Shown here: positions 40,842 through 49,761 of the stretch, piece by piece | Numbering within the stretch: the first letter of the stretch is position 1 | Layout of the letters: each line of letters opens with the position of its first letter | Assembly: GCA_045538735.1 (NCBI GenBank) | Contig: JAZSRY010000063.1 | Span: 1-64,000, forward strand | Direction of reading: 5' to 3' | Source of the DNA: SIG459 sp045538735 | GTDB taxonomy: Bacteria > Bacillota > Clostridia > Oscillospirales > Oscillospiraceae | DNA: 64,000 nt | Translations under genes and position numbers: made by a program | The notes under the pieces: model-generated | The model's input: the letters and a program-made list of their open reading frames with translations, nothing else | Database searches by the model: none | What the model was told of the DNA's origin: nothing

Positions 40842-41749
40842 CACTTGAGTATTTCCTCCGCAAAAACATCTGCCTCAAAGGGCATGAGGTCATCGGCGCT
40901 TTCGCCCACACCTATGAACTTCACGGGAAGCTTCAGCTCATCGGCTATGGCAAAGACTATGCCGCCTCTTGCGGTGCCGTCCAGCTTAGTGAGAACAATG
41001 CCGCTGATATCGGCGCTTTCCTTGAAGCTCTTTGCCTGAATTAGGCCGTTCTGACCGGTGGTTGCATCAAGCACAAGCAAGGTTTCAACAGATGCCTCGG
41101 GCAGCTCTCTTCCGATAATGCGGCGAATCTTGCTGAGCTCATTCATAAGATTCTGCTTATTATGAAGTCTGCCTGCGGTATCAATGATGATCACATCCGC
41201 TCCGCGAGCCTTCGCAGCTGCTATACCGTCAAACACGACGCTGGCAGGGTCACTTCCCTCTTCATGGCGGACTATGTCGGCGCCTGAGCGCTGTGCCCAG
41301 ACGGTGAGCTGCTCGGCAGCTGCTGCACGGAAGGTGTCGCCTGCGCAGAGGAGAACCTTTTTGCCCTCAGCCTTGAAGCGGCTGGAAAGCTTGCCGATGG
41401 TAGTGGTTTTGCCTACGCCGTTTACACCCACCATAAGAATAACGGAGGGCTTTGTATCCAGCTTCAGCTCACGTTCACCGACAGTAAGAATCTCGCAGAG
41501 AATCTCACCGAAAGCCCTTCTGACTTCCTCGCCTCCGCGAAGCCCGCGCTCATGAACTACTTCACGCAGTCTCTCAACGGCTTTTACGGAGGTATCAACG
41601 CCTGCATCGGCCATTATCATGGTCTCTTCAAGCTCTTCATAGAATTCCTCGTTTTCACGGGTGAATCCGGCGAACATATTGTTCATGGAAATGGCCATAT
41701 TCTGCTTGGTGCGCATAAGGCCGTTTTTTATTTTTTCAAGAAATCCCAT
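40841..41749 (-). CDS. ftsY: Signal recognition particle receptor FtsY
   Basis: A 302 aa SRP GTPase that docks ribosome-SRP complexes at the membrane. The P-loop GVNGVGKTTTIGKL (about 108-121), DTAGRLHNK and TKLDGTARGG identify it. There is no long acidic A domain, as usual in Bacillota. It follows smc by 14 bp, with AAGGAAA as ribosome site. Confidence 0.96.
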   Translation of the reverse strand: MGFLEKIKNGLMRTKQNMAISMNNMFAGFTRENEEFYEELEETMIMADAGVDTSVKAVERLREVVHERGLRGGEEVRRAFGEILCEILTVGERELKLDTKPSVILMVGVNGVGKTTTIGKLSSRFKAEGKKVLLCAGDTFRAAAAEQLTVWAQRSGADIVRHEEGSDPASVVFDGIAAAKARGADVIIIDTAGRLHNKQNLMNELSKIRRIIGRELPEASVETLLVLDATTGQNGLIQAKSFKESADISGIVLTKLDGTARGGIVFAIADELKLPVKFIGVGESADDLMPFEADVFAEEILK

Positions 41750-41763
41750 TTCGCAATTTCCTT

Positions 41764-44700
41764 TCAGCTTGCTATAGTCTTTTCGGCTTCCTCAAGGTCT
41801 ACAGCAAGGATACTGGTGACACCCTTTTCCTGCATGGTTACGCCGTAAAGCATATCGGCTTCTTCCATTGTTGCGCGGTGGTGGGTAATAACTATAAACT
41901 GTATCTGCGCAGCCATGGAGCGCATATAGTCTGCATAGCGGGCAACATTGGCTTCGTCAAGAGCGGCGTCAATCTCGTCCATAACGCAGAAGGGCGTAGG
42001 ACGAACCTTCATAATGGCAAAGTAGAGAGCAATGGCAACAAAGCTCTTTTCACCGCCTGAGAGAAGGCTTATGTTTGTTACCGCTTTTCCGGGAGGCTGA
42101 ACCTTTATTCCAATGCCGCAGCCAAGAGGATCTTCGGGGTCTTCAAGCTCCAGGGCAGCCTTGCCGCCGCCGAAAAGTTCCAGAAATACACTGCGGAATT
42201 TTTCCTCGATTGCCTTGAACTCGCGGAGGAAAATTTCCTTCATCTCGCCTGTGATGTCGCCGATTATCTTCTGAAGCTCCTTCTTAGCCTTTTCAACATC
42301 GTCGCGCTGGGAGACAAGGAACTCATAACGCTCGCTGACACGCTCATATTCCTCGATAGCCCCCACATTCACATTGCCAAGGCGACTTATCTCGCGTTTG
42401 AGCTCGGTGATACGTTTTGTTGCGGCGGGCATATCCTCAACAGCCTTGCGAAGCTGGGCTGCAGCGCTGCGGCTCAGCTGATAGCTGTCCCAAAGCTTGT
42501 CCAGAATCTGCTTTTCTTCCATTTCAGCGGCATCGCGTCTGTTTTCAAAACGGGAGCAGCGCAGCTGCATCTCGTTGATATCGCGGTTTTTATCCTGAGA
42601 GGCCTTTTCACTCCTGGTGCGCTTGCCCTCAAGCTCCATCCTAAGGCTGTTATACTCAGCGATTGCGCTCTTGTGTGCTTCGCACTTGCTGCGGAGAGCG
42701 GCAAGGCGCTCTTCTCTGGACAGGATCTCTGCCTTTATATCCTCGCTGCGGAGCTTAATTGCATCAATGGACTGCAGTCTGTTCTCGCTGTCACCGGACA
42801 TGGCGGCAATAAGCTCTTCAAGGCTTTCGGCAGAGCGTACGGTTGCCTCGCGCTCTGCGCTGAGGGAAGCGCCTTCCGCACGGAGGGCTGAGATGCGCTC
42901 GGAAATTTCCCCGCGCCTGAGTTCGAAATCCTCGTGACCGGCACTGAGAGCATTAATCTCATTTTTAAGCTGCTCAAGGCGCTTCTCCTGCATAGCAAGA
43001 GCGGACTTCTCCCTCTCCTGACTGAGTTCGTTTTCCTGCTTCTTACCGGAAAGACCGGCACGCTCGTTCTCGAGGGCTTCAATGCTCTCGTCAAGAGCAC
43101 TCTGCATCATTTTAAGACGCTCGGCATTGCTCTCCGTGCGTCGGAATTCTTCTGCCGCTCCGTTAAGCTCAGCAGATGCCACCTGAAGCTCATATCTTGC
43201 CTTTTCAAGCTCCCGGCTTGCTGCGGAAAGCTCCTCTGCCTGTTTTTCTTCATCCTTTGCAAGGCGCTCAAGCTTTTCCCTGAGAGATTTAAGCTCATTG
43301 GCTCTTGAAAGTATACCCACATTTTTTGCAGAAGAGCCGCCCGTCATGGAGCCGCCGGCATTTATCATCTGGCCATCAAGAGTAACTATTCTCAGGCTGT
43401 TGCCGTTTTTGCGGGAAATTCGGACAGCATCGGAAAGAGTTTCCACAACGACAGTGCGGCCAAGGAGATTGGCCACCAGCGCCGTATATTTTTCGTCGCA
43501 TTTTACAAGCTGACTTGCGATTGCAACAAAGCCTTCTTCTCCGTTCGGAACCTTGTTGAGGCTGTTGGCCTTAACGGTATCGAGCGGGATAAAGGTTGTA
43601 CGTCCGCCATCACTGCGCTTGAGCATTTCAATGGCTGCCTTGCCTACATCCTGGCTGTCAACAACCACATTCTGCATTGCGGCGCCAAGAGCGGTTTCAA
43701 CAGCAACGGTGTATTTATCGGCAACGCTGATAAGACCCGCAACGGGTCCGTGGATGCCCCTGAGAGTTCCACGGGAGCGCTCACGCATAACATTTTTGAC
43801 GGCTTTGCCGAGACCTTCGAACTCCTGTTCAAGCTCGGTGAGAAGCTTTATACGCCCCTCGGTGCTGCGCTTTTCAACGCTGAGCTTGTTGAGCTTTTCC
43901 GTCAGGTCCTGAACTTTTTTCTCACGGCCGCCCATAAGCATGCGGTGGCCGTTAATTATATTGTTTACCTCGTTATAGCGCTCTTCAGCCTTCTCAGCTT
44001 CTCTTTTTGCCTGATGATAGCTTGCGCTGACCTCATCATAGCGGCTTTCGGCATCTTCAATATCGGAAGCGATAGTGGTGAAACGCTCTTCAATCTCCCT
44101 TGCTCTGTCAGAGAGCTGGGCAAGAGTTGCTCTGTGACCCGCAGCGGCTTCGTTTGCCTCGTTTTCGGAGGCAATGAGGCGGCTCAGCTCCTGCTGATTC
44201 ACATCGCTTTCTGCGGCAAGAGCCTCTGCCTCACGCTCTGCAGCGCGGATATCAAGCTGCTTCTCAGCCATTTCACTATCGATTTCCGTGACTCTGTCCC
44301 TATGTAGCTCTGCCTGAGAGCGAATGCCCTCGGCTCTTTCAGACTGCTCATCGATCTCACTGTGAAGGCGTTCTATGGTCTCCTCATTATGGCGGAGATT
44401 AGTCTTCAAAACGGCAATTGCGTTTTCGCATTCGGAGGCGGCAGCTTCCTCTTCGCTGAGACGCTGGCGCTCACGCTCTGTATCCATATCGCACTCGCGC
44501 ATTTTGCTGCTGAAATTATCGTTTGCGGCATAAAGCTCGTCCAGCTCACGTCTGGCGCGGGCAAGCTCAACATTTGCCTCTTCCAGGTCCTTTGAAGCTC
44601 TCTCGCTCTTTTCCCGGCATCCGTCCAGTTCTTCCATCCAGACATTTATCTCCAGCTCACGCTGTTCATCACGGAGGACAAGATACTTCTTTGCGGTTTC

Positions 44701-45327
44701 GGCCTGCTTTTTGAGAGGCACAACCTGCATCTCCAGCTCATCGATTTTATCGTTGATGCGGACAAGATTTTCATCGGTGCGGGCAAGCTTGCGCTCTGCC
44801 TCCTCTTTACGATAGCGGTAGCGGGAAATGCCTGCGGCTTCCTCAAAAATCTCGCGGCGGTCGGTGCTCTTTGCGGAAACGATCTCCGCAATGCGACCCT
44901 GACCGATGACGCTGTAGCCGTCTCGACCGAGACCCGTATCCATGAGAAGAGCCGTGATATCCTTCAATCTTACGGACTCACGGTTAATGTAGTATTCACT
45001 TTCGCCGTTTCTGTAGTAACGGCGGGAAATGGTGACCTCGGGGGCATCAATCTCAAAGGTGCCGCCTGAGTTATCAAGAATGAGGCTGACCTGAGCAAAG
45101 CCCAGAGGGCTGCGCTTTTCGGTGCCTCCGAAAATAACGTCCTCCATTTTGCCGCCGCGCAAAGTCTTGCTGCGCTGCTCGCCCATAACCCAAAGCATAG
45201 CGTCGGAGATATTGCTCTTGCCGCTGCCGTTGGGTCCAACGATGGCCGTTATGTCTTTTTCAAAGTTAATCACGGTTTTGTCCGCAAAGGACTTAAAACC
45301 CTGAATCTCTATAGCCTTTAAATACAA
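41764..45327 (-). CDS. smc: Chromosome segregation ATPase SMC
   Basis: An 1187 aa SMC protein. The Walker A GPNGSGKSN is at 31-39, long coiled coils flank the hinge (about 500-670), and the C-terminal head has LSGGEKSFVAIALYF with the Walker B FCVMDEIDAALDEANV. The start is taken as a TTG at 45327 behind AAGGAG, which gives the standard N-terminus (YLKAIEIQGFKSFA); a GTG 33 nt upstream lacks a site. It lies between an Elp3-like gene and ftsY. Confidence 0.96.
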   Translation of the reverse strand: MYLKAIEIQGFKSFADKTVINFEKDITAIVGPNGSGKSNISDAMLWVMGEQRSKTLRGGKMEDVIFGGTEKRSPLGFAQVSLILDNSGGTFEIDAPEVTISRRYYRNGESEYYINRESVRLKDITALLMDTGLGRDGYSVIGQGRIAEIVSAKSTDRREIFEEAAGISRYRYRKEEAERKLARTDENLVRINDKIDELEMQVVPLKKQAETAKKYLVLRDEQRELEINVWMEELDGCREKSERASKDLEEANVELARARRELDELYAANDNFSSKMRECDMDTERERQRLSEEEAAASECENAIAVLKTNLRHNEETIERLHSEIDEQSERAEGIRSQAELHRDRVTEIDSEMAEKQLDIRAAEREAEALAAESDVNQQELSRLIASENEANEAAAGHRATLAQLSDRAREIEERFTTIASDIEDAESRYDEVSASYHQAKREAEKAEERYNEVNNIINGHRMLMGGREKKVQDLTEKLNKLSVEKRSTEGRIKLLTELEQEFEGLGKAVKNVMRERSRGTLRGIHGPVAGLISVADKYTVAVETALGAAMQNVVVDSQDVGKAAIEMLKRSDGGRTTFIPLDTVKANSLNKVPNGEEGFVAIASQLVKCDEKYTALVANLLGRTVVVETLSDAVRISRKNGNSLRIVTLDGQMINAGGSMTGGSSAKNVGILSRANELKSLREKLERLAKDEEKQAEELSAASRELEKARYELQVASAELNGAAEEFRRTESNAERLKMMQSALDESIEALENERAGLSGKKQENELSQEREKSALAMQEKRLEQLKNEINALSAGHEDFELRRGEISERISALRAEGASLSAEREATVRSAESLEELIAAMSGDSENRLQSIDAIKLRSEDIKAEILSREERLAALRSKCEAHKSAIAEYNSLRMELEGKRTRSEKASQDKNRDINEMQLRCSRFENRRDAAEMEEKQILDKLWDSYQLSRSAAAQLRKAVEDMPAATKRITELKREISRLGNVNVGAIEEYERVSERYEFLVSQRDDVEKAKKELQKIIGDITGEMKEIFLREFKAIEEKFRSVFLELFGGGKAALELEDPEDPLGCGIGIKVQPPGKAVTNISLLSGGEKSFVAIALYFAIMKVRPTPFCVMDEIDAALDEANVARYADYMRSMAAQIQFIVITHHRATMEEADMLYGVTMQEKGVTSILAVDLEEAEKTIAS

Positions 45328-45381
45328 TTTCTGCACTCCTTGTTGTGGACAGATGCCCACAATAATACAAAATAGAGTATA

Positions 45382-46395
45382 TTACAAAATTTCCTCTTTT
45401 GCAACGAAATCAACAAGAATTTCTCCCATTTCAACATCGGCGCTTTTTACACTCAGCTTTTTAAGGGAAAATTCTTCACTCAGCTTATTTATATTGCTGC
45501 GTTTTTGTCCGATCATCTGGGATAGGCAGGCGGGATTGACGCGCAGAACAACATTATCTCCCGCCTTCACGCCTTTTAGGGCTTCGCGGGCTTTTTTCAA
45601 AAGCACACGGCTTTTGACTATTTCACCCATTGCAGGGTGGTAAGCACCGCCCAGAGCGTCTCCCCCGCTGAGCTCATCGCTTGGGTTGAGTCCCAGACGG
45701 ATGACGGGTACACCCGCTTTTTCAAATATGGGAAGAATTTCGGAGCAGACCTCGGCAGCAGCTTCAACGCTGTGCTCCTCGTATTTCCCCGCCTCCCACA
45801 TATCGGCAAGGGCGGTGTCGCGAATAATAACGGTGGGATAAATCCTGACTCCGTCAGGCTTCAGGGCGGCAATTTTCTCCGCGCTTATAATATCCTTCTC
45901 CCTGTCGGAGCCGGGAAGCCCCGTCATCATCTGCAGCACGAGGGAGAAGCCTCTGCCTTTTATCAATGCAGCCGCTTTTTCCGTATCCTCCGCGGTGTGG
46001 CCGCGCCACGAGGCGGAAAGAACGCTGTCCACCATAGACTGGCTGCCCAGTTCAATTGTTCTTACACCCTTTTCCCAAAGGTGGGAAAGAATTTCCCCGC
46101 TTATGGCATCCGGTCGGGTGGAGACTCTTATGGACTCAATACGCCCGTCTGCAAGATAGGGCGCCGCTGCATCCAGCAGCGCGCAAATCTCCTCATACGG
46201 TATGGCGGTAAAAGAGCCGCCGTAGAAGGCAAGCTCCGCATTTTCACACTTGGGGAGAGCCTCCTCTATCACCTTCACCACATCTTCGGGACAAGCAGGC
46301 AAAAGGCTGCCCGAAATGCGCTTCTGGTTGCAGAAAACGCAGTCGTGAGGGCAGCCCAAATGAGGTATGAACACAGGTATAATGCTCTTTCTCAT
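45382..46395 (-). CDS. Elp3-like radical SAM protein
   Basis: A 337 aa radical SAM protein with cluster cysteines C15, C19 and C22 (CPHDCVFC). The AFYGGSFTAIP, ELGSQSM and MTGLPGSD blocks match the Elp3/YhcC branch. This gene is regularly placed between rnc and smc in Clostridia; a tRNA modification role is likely but not proven, and the acetyltransferase domain of true Elp3 is absent. Its ATG overlaps the rnc stop by one base. Confidence 0.87.
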   Translation of the reverse strand: MRKSIIPVFIPHLGCPHDCVFCNQKRISGSLLPACPEDVVKVIEEALPKCENAELAFYGGSFTAIPYEEICALLDAAAPYLADGRIESIRVSTRPDAISGEILSHLWEKGVRTIELGSQSMVDSVLSASWRGHTAEDTEKAAALIKGRGFSLVLQMMTGLPGSDREKDIISAEKIAALKPDGVRIYPTVIIRDTALADMWEAGKYEEHSVEAAAEVCSEILPIFEKAGVPVIRLGLNPSDELSGGDALGGAYHPAMGEIVKSRVLLKKAREALKGVKAGDNVVLRVNPACLSQMIGQKRSNINKLSEEFSLKKLSVKSADVEMGEILVDFVAKEEIL

Positions 46396-47066
46396 TATTC
46401 GTCCTTCAGTTCTTCCAAGGCTTTTGAAGCGGCATTCTGCTCCGCTTCCTTCTTAGTCCGTCCCTGTCCCTGACCGATCATCTCTCCGTTGAGATAAACA
46501 GCGGCGCAGAATACTTTCATATGATCCGGTCCGCTTTCACTGAGCATTTCATAGCTCAGGCTCTGACCATGGAATCTCTGAACAAGCTCCTGCAGACGTG
46601 TCTTATAGTCTCCGACAGGGGTGGTGCCAAGACTTTCCAGTTTGGAAAGAATGTGGTCATCCACAAATTTCTTGGCCACTTCAAATCCGCCGTCTATGTA
46701 GAGAGCTGCAATAACCGCTTCCACGCAGTCGGAAAGAATGCTGGGGCGCTCTCTGCCTCCGGTGAGAGCTTCTCCCTTTCCGAGACGAAGATAAGCACCG
46801 AAGCCGAGCTTATCGGCAACCTCCCAAAGGCTTTGCTCGCATACAAGCTCCGCTCTCATACGGGTCATTTTTCCCTCGGGCAAGTTGGGAAAAGCGCGGT
46901 AAAGGTGCATTGCTACAACCATTCCCAAAACACTATCGCCTATGAACTCCAAACGCTCATTGCTTTGGCAGCGGTGCTCATTGGCATAAGAGGAATGAGT
47001 AAGGGCTGTGGCAATAAGCTCCTTATCATTAAAACTATAATTCAGTTTTTTCTGAAGCTCTTTCAC
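46395..47066 (-). CDS. rnc: Ribonuclease III
   Basis: A 223 aa double-strand-specific RNase that matures rRNA. The signature ERLEFIGDSVLG is at 37-48 and a double-stranded RNA-binding domain covers about 155-222. The start is GTG at 47066 with GGGGGAAAAG upstream. Confidence 0.96.
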   Translation of the reverse strand: MKELQKKLNYSFNDKELIATALTHSSYANEHRCQSNERLEFIGDSVLGMVVAMHLYRAFPNLPEGKMTRMRAELVCEQSLWEVADKLGFGAYLRLGKGEALTGGRERPSILSDCVEAVIAALYIDGGFEVAKKFVDDHILSKLESLGTTPVGDYKTRLQELVQRFHGQSLSYEMLSESGPDHMKVFCAAVYLNGEMIGQGQGRTKKEAEQNAASKALEELKDE

Positions 47067-47118
47067 GAACTTTTCCCCCTTTTTCCGAAAACGGAATATC
47101 GGCTTTTGACAGCCTTTC

Positions 47119-47352
47119 TTACTTTACGTTGTGGGCAACAAAATCAACAAGGTCACCGACAGTACGGATTCCCTTGAGATCCTCTTCCTTCATCTCATCG
47201 AGAGAGAACTCGGCTTCCATGGCCATGCTCAGCTCAACAATATCAAGAGAGTCAGCGTCAAGATCATCAATGAAGTTGGTGTCCATAGTGATTTCCTCGG
47301 CAGAAATGCCGAACTGGTCTGCAATAATTGCTCTGATGGTTTCAAAAATCAT
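47119..47352 (-). CDS. acpP: Acyl carrier protein
   Basis: A 77 aa ACP carrying fatty acyl chains on a phosphopantetheine arm at S35 (DADSLDIVEL). It is strongly acidic, as expected. The ATG at 47352 has AAAGGA 8 nt upstream; the ATG at 47358 is too close to that site. It lies between plsX and rnc, a conserved lipid/RNA gene order. Confidence 0.95.
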   Translation of the reverse strand: MIFETIRAIIADQFGISAEEITMDTNFIDDLDADSLDIVELSMAMEAEFSLDEMKEEDLKGIRTVGDLVDFVAHNVK

Positions 47353-47378
47353 GATCATTTTCCTTTCATAGCAAAAAT

Positions 47379-48398
47379 TTATTCACTGCGAAGTTTCATA
47401 TATTCAATGTTATCAGCTATCTTGCCGCTGATATCATTTTCAACAATATTGATGGCCTGCATAACGGCAGAGCGGATTGCTCTAGCGTTGGAGCTGCCGT
47501 GAGCTTTGATAACGGGCTTTGTAATGCCGAGGAAGGGAGTTCCGCCAACCTCGTTGGGGTCAAGAAGGCTCTTGATTGCGCCCATATCCTTCTTGATCAC
47601 AAGAGCGGCAAGCTTATTCTTCAGGCTGCAGAGCATGACGCTCTTTATTTTTTTCATAAGGAACTTGGCAGTGCCCTCAATGCTCTTCATAAGAATATTG
47701 CCGGTGAAGCCATCGGTGACGATAACATCAACCTTGCCGTTGAAAACATCGCCGCCTTCTATGTTGCCCACGAAATTGATTCGGCCGTCCTCGTGAGCCT
47801 CACGGAGAAGGGCATAAGTTTCCTTGCAAAGCTCGGTACCCTTGCTGTCCTCGCTGCCGTTATTGAGAAGACCCACACGGGGATTTTCAACTCCGCTGAT
47901 TGCGGAGGCATAGAAGGAGCCCATATAGGCAAACTGGAGCAGGTATTCCGCGGTGCAGTCCACGTTGGCACCGCAGTCGATGAGCACAACGCCCTTGTCT
48001 CCGTTGGGAATAACGGGACAGAAGCAGGCGCGGCGGATTCCGCGTATGCGCTTGACTATCAGTGTTGCGCCGGTGAGCAGTGCGCCGGTGCTGCCTGCGG
48101 AAATGAAGGCATCTCCCTCACCGTCTTTGAGCAGGTTGAGACCCACGGTCATGGAGCTGTCCTTTTTTCTGCGGCAGGCCATAGAGGGCTCATCATGCAT
48201 ATCAACAACCTCGGTGGCGTTGACAACGCAGATATGCTCATTATCCGCTCCGTCACACTCAGCAAGGCACTCGTGTACCTTTTCCTCGATACCCACCAGA
48301 GTTATGTCAACCCCGAATTCCTTCTGGGCTTCAACTGCGCCTTTTACAATTTCGGCAGGGGCATTATCTCCGCCCATTGCATCAATTATTATTTTCAT
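47379..48398 (-). CDS. plsX: Phosphate acyltransferase PlsX
   Basis: A 339 aa enzyme that makes acyl-phosphate from acyl-ACP for phospholipid synthesis. The opening KIIIDAMGGDNAP and the SAGSTGALLTGATLIVKRIRGI block are diagnostic. The ATG at 48398 follows GGGAGAGAGA; the in-frame GTG 12 nt upstream is less likely. It leads plsX-acpP. Confidence 0.96.
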   Translation of the reverse strand: MKIIIDAMGGDNAPAEIVKGAVEAQKEFGVDITLVGIEEKVHECLAECDGADNEHICVVNATEVVDMHDEPSMACRRKKDSSMTVGLNLLKDGEGDAFISAGSTGALLTGATLIVKRIRGIRRACFCPVIPNGDKGVVLIDCGANVDCTAEYLLQFAYMGSFYASAISGVENPRVGLLNNGSEDSKGTELCKETYALLREAHEDGRINFVGNIEGGDVFNGKVDVIVTDGFTGNILMKSIEGTAKFLMKKIKSVMLCSLKNKLAALVIKKDMGAIKSLLDPNEVGGTPFLGITKPVIKAHGSSNARAIRSAVMQAINIVENDISGKIADNIEYMKLRSE

Positions 48399-48444
48399 TC
48401 TCTCTCCCACTTTCTTTTTAATAATTTATTGCGAGAAGATGGGT

Positions 48445-49758
48445 TTATATCTCTTTCTCTGTCTTGAGCTTTTCCAATATCTCAAGACCGCGTTTGCTAA
48501 TCTCGGCATTTTTATTGCGCTTGCCCTTAACTCTGTAGCCAAGGGGAGTTATTATGCCGAAGTTTATGTTCATAGGCTGGAAATTGCCGCTTACGCTGCC
48601 GCCGGAAACATAAAGTCCCAAAGCGCCAACAGCTGTTTCCTGAGGGAAATCCACTGCTTCCTTGCCGAGAATGCGTCTTGCGGTTTCGATGCCCACAAGC
48701 AGACCACTGGCGCAGGATTCAACATATCCCTCAACGCCCGTCATCTGGCCCGCAAAGGAAATACGAGGCTCGTTTTTGAGTCTGTAGTAGCGGTCAAGCA
48801 GCGTGGGGGAATTGAGATAGGTATTGCGGTGCATCACGCCGTAACGGACGAATTCCGCGTTTTTCAGAGCAGGTATCATAGAGAAAACTCTCTTCTGCTC
48901 AGGGAATCTCAGGTGGGTCTGGAAACCGACTATGTTATAAATTGTTCCCTCCGCATTATCTCTGCGAAGCTGAACAACGGCATAGTTTTCCTTTCCGTTT
49001 CTGGGGTCAATGAGACCTACGGGCTTCAGAGGTCCGAAGCGGAGGGTATCCTCTCCCCTTCTTGCCATAACCTCAACGGGCATGCAGCCTTCAAAAACCC
49101 CGCCGTCATCAAAGCCGTGGACAGCAGCCTCCTCCGCAGAGCAGAGCTCACGCCAGAAGGTAAGATATTCTTCCTTATCCATAGGGCAGTTGATATAGTC
49201 CGCGGTGCCCTTGTCATAACGGGATGCATAGAAGGCGCTTTCCATATCGATGCTATCCAGCATTACGATGGGGGCTGCGGCATCATAGAAATGGAGATCG
49301 CTGTCGGGGCATTTTTCGGCAATTTTCTCAGCAAGCGGGTCGCTTGTGAGAGGACCTGAGGCAATGACAACCTCTCCCTCGGGTATTTCTGTGATTTCCT
49401 CCTCAACAAGACTTATGTTGGGGTGGTTTTTTATATGCTCGGTGACCATACGGGCATAGCCCTCGCGGTCAACGGCAAGAGCGCCGCCTGCAGGCACGCG
49501 GTTTGCATCCGCGCACTTCATAATGAGGCTGTCCAGTCTTCTCAGCTCTTCCTTGAGAAGACCAACGGCGTTGGAAAGGTCATCGCCTCTGAAGGAGTTG
49601 GAGCAGACAAGCTCAGCAAAATCATTGGAAACATGGGCAGGGGTCTTTTTGTTTGGCTTCATCTCGCAGAGACGAACCTTTATTCCCCTTTGTGCAAGCT
49701 GCCAGGCGCATTCGCAGCCGGCAAGTCCGGCTCCTATAACTGTTACTTGATAATCCAT
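48445..49758 (-). CDS. trmFO: Methylenetetrahydrofolate-tRNA-(uracil-5-)-methyltransferase TrmFO
   Basis: A 437 aa flavoenzyme that methylates U54 of tRNA using folate. The FAD-binding VIGAGLAGCECAWQLAQRG opening and the FAELVCSNSFRGD block are typical of TrmFO. The start has AAGGAG directly upstream, overlapping the topA end. Linkage to topA and dprA is standard in Bacillota. Confidence 0.96.
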   Translation of the reverse strand: MDYQVTVIGAGLAGCECAWQLAQRGIKVRLCEMKPNKKTPAHVSNDFAELVCSNSFRGDDLSNAVGLLKEELRRLDSLIMKCADANRVPAGGALAVDREGYARMVTEHIKNHPNISLVEEEITEIPEGEVVIASGPLTSDPLAEKIAEKCPDSDLHFYDAAAPIVMLDSIDMESAFYASRYDKGTADYINCPMDKEEYLTFWRELCSAEEAAVHGFDDGGVFEGCMPVEVMARRGEDTLRFGPLKPVGLIDPRNGKENYAVVQLRRDNAEGTIYNIVGFQTHLRFPEQKRVFSMIPALKNAEFVRYGVMHRNTYLNSPTLLDRYYRLKNEPRISFAGQMTGVEGYVESCASGLLVGIETARRILGKEAVDFPQETAVGALGLYVSGGSVSGNFQPMNINFGIITPLGYRVKGKRNKNAEISKRGLEILEKLKTEKEI

Positions 49759-49761
49759 AGC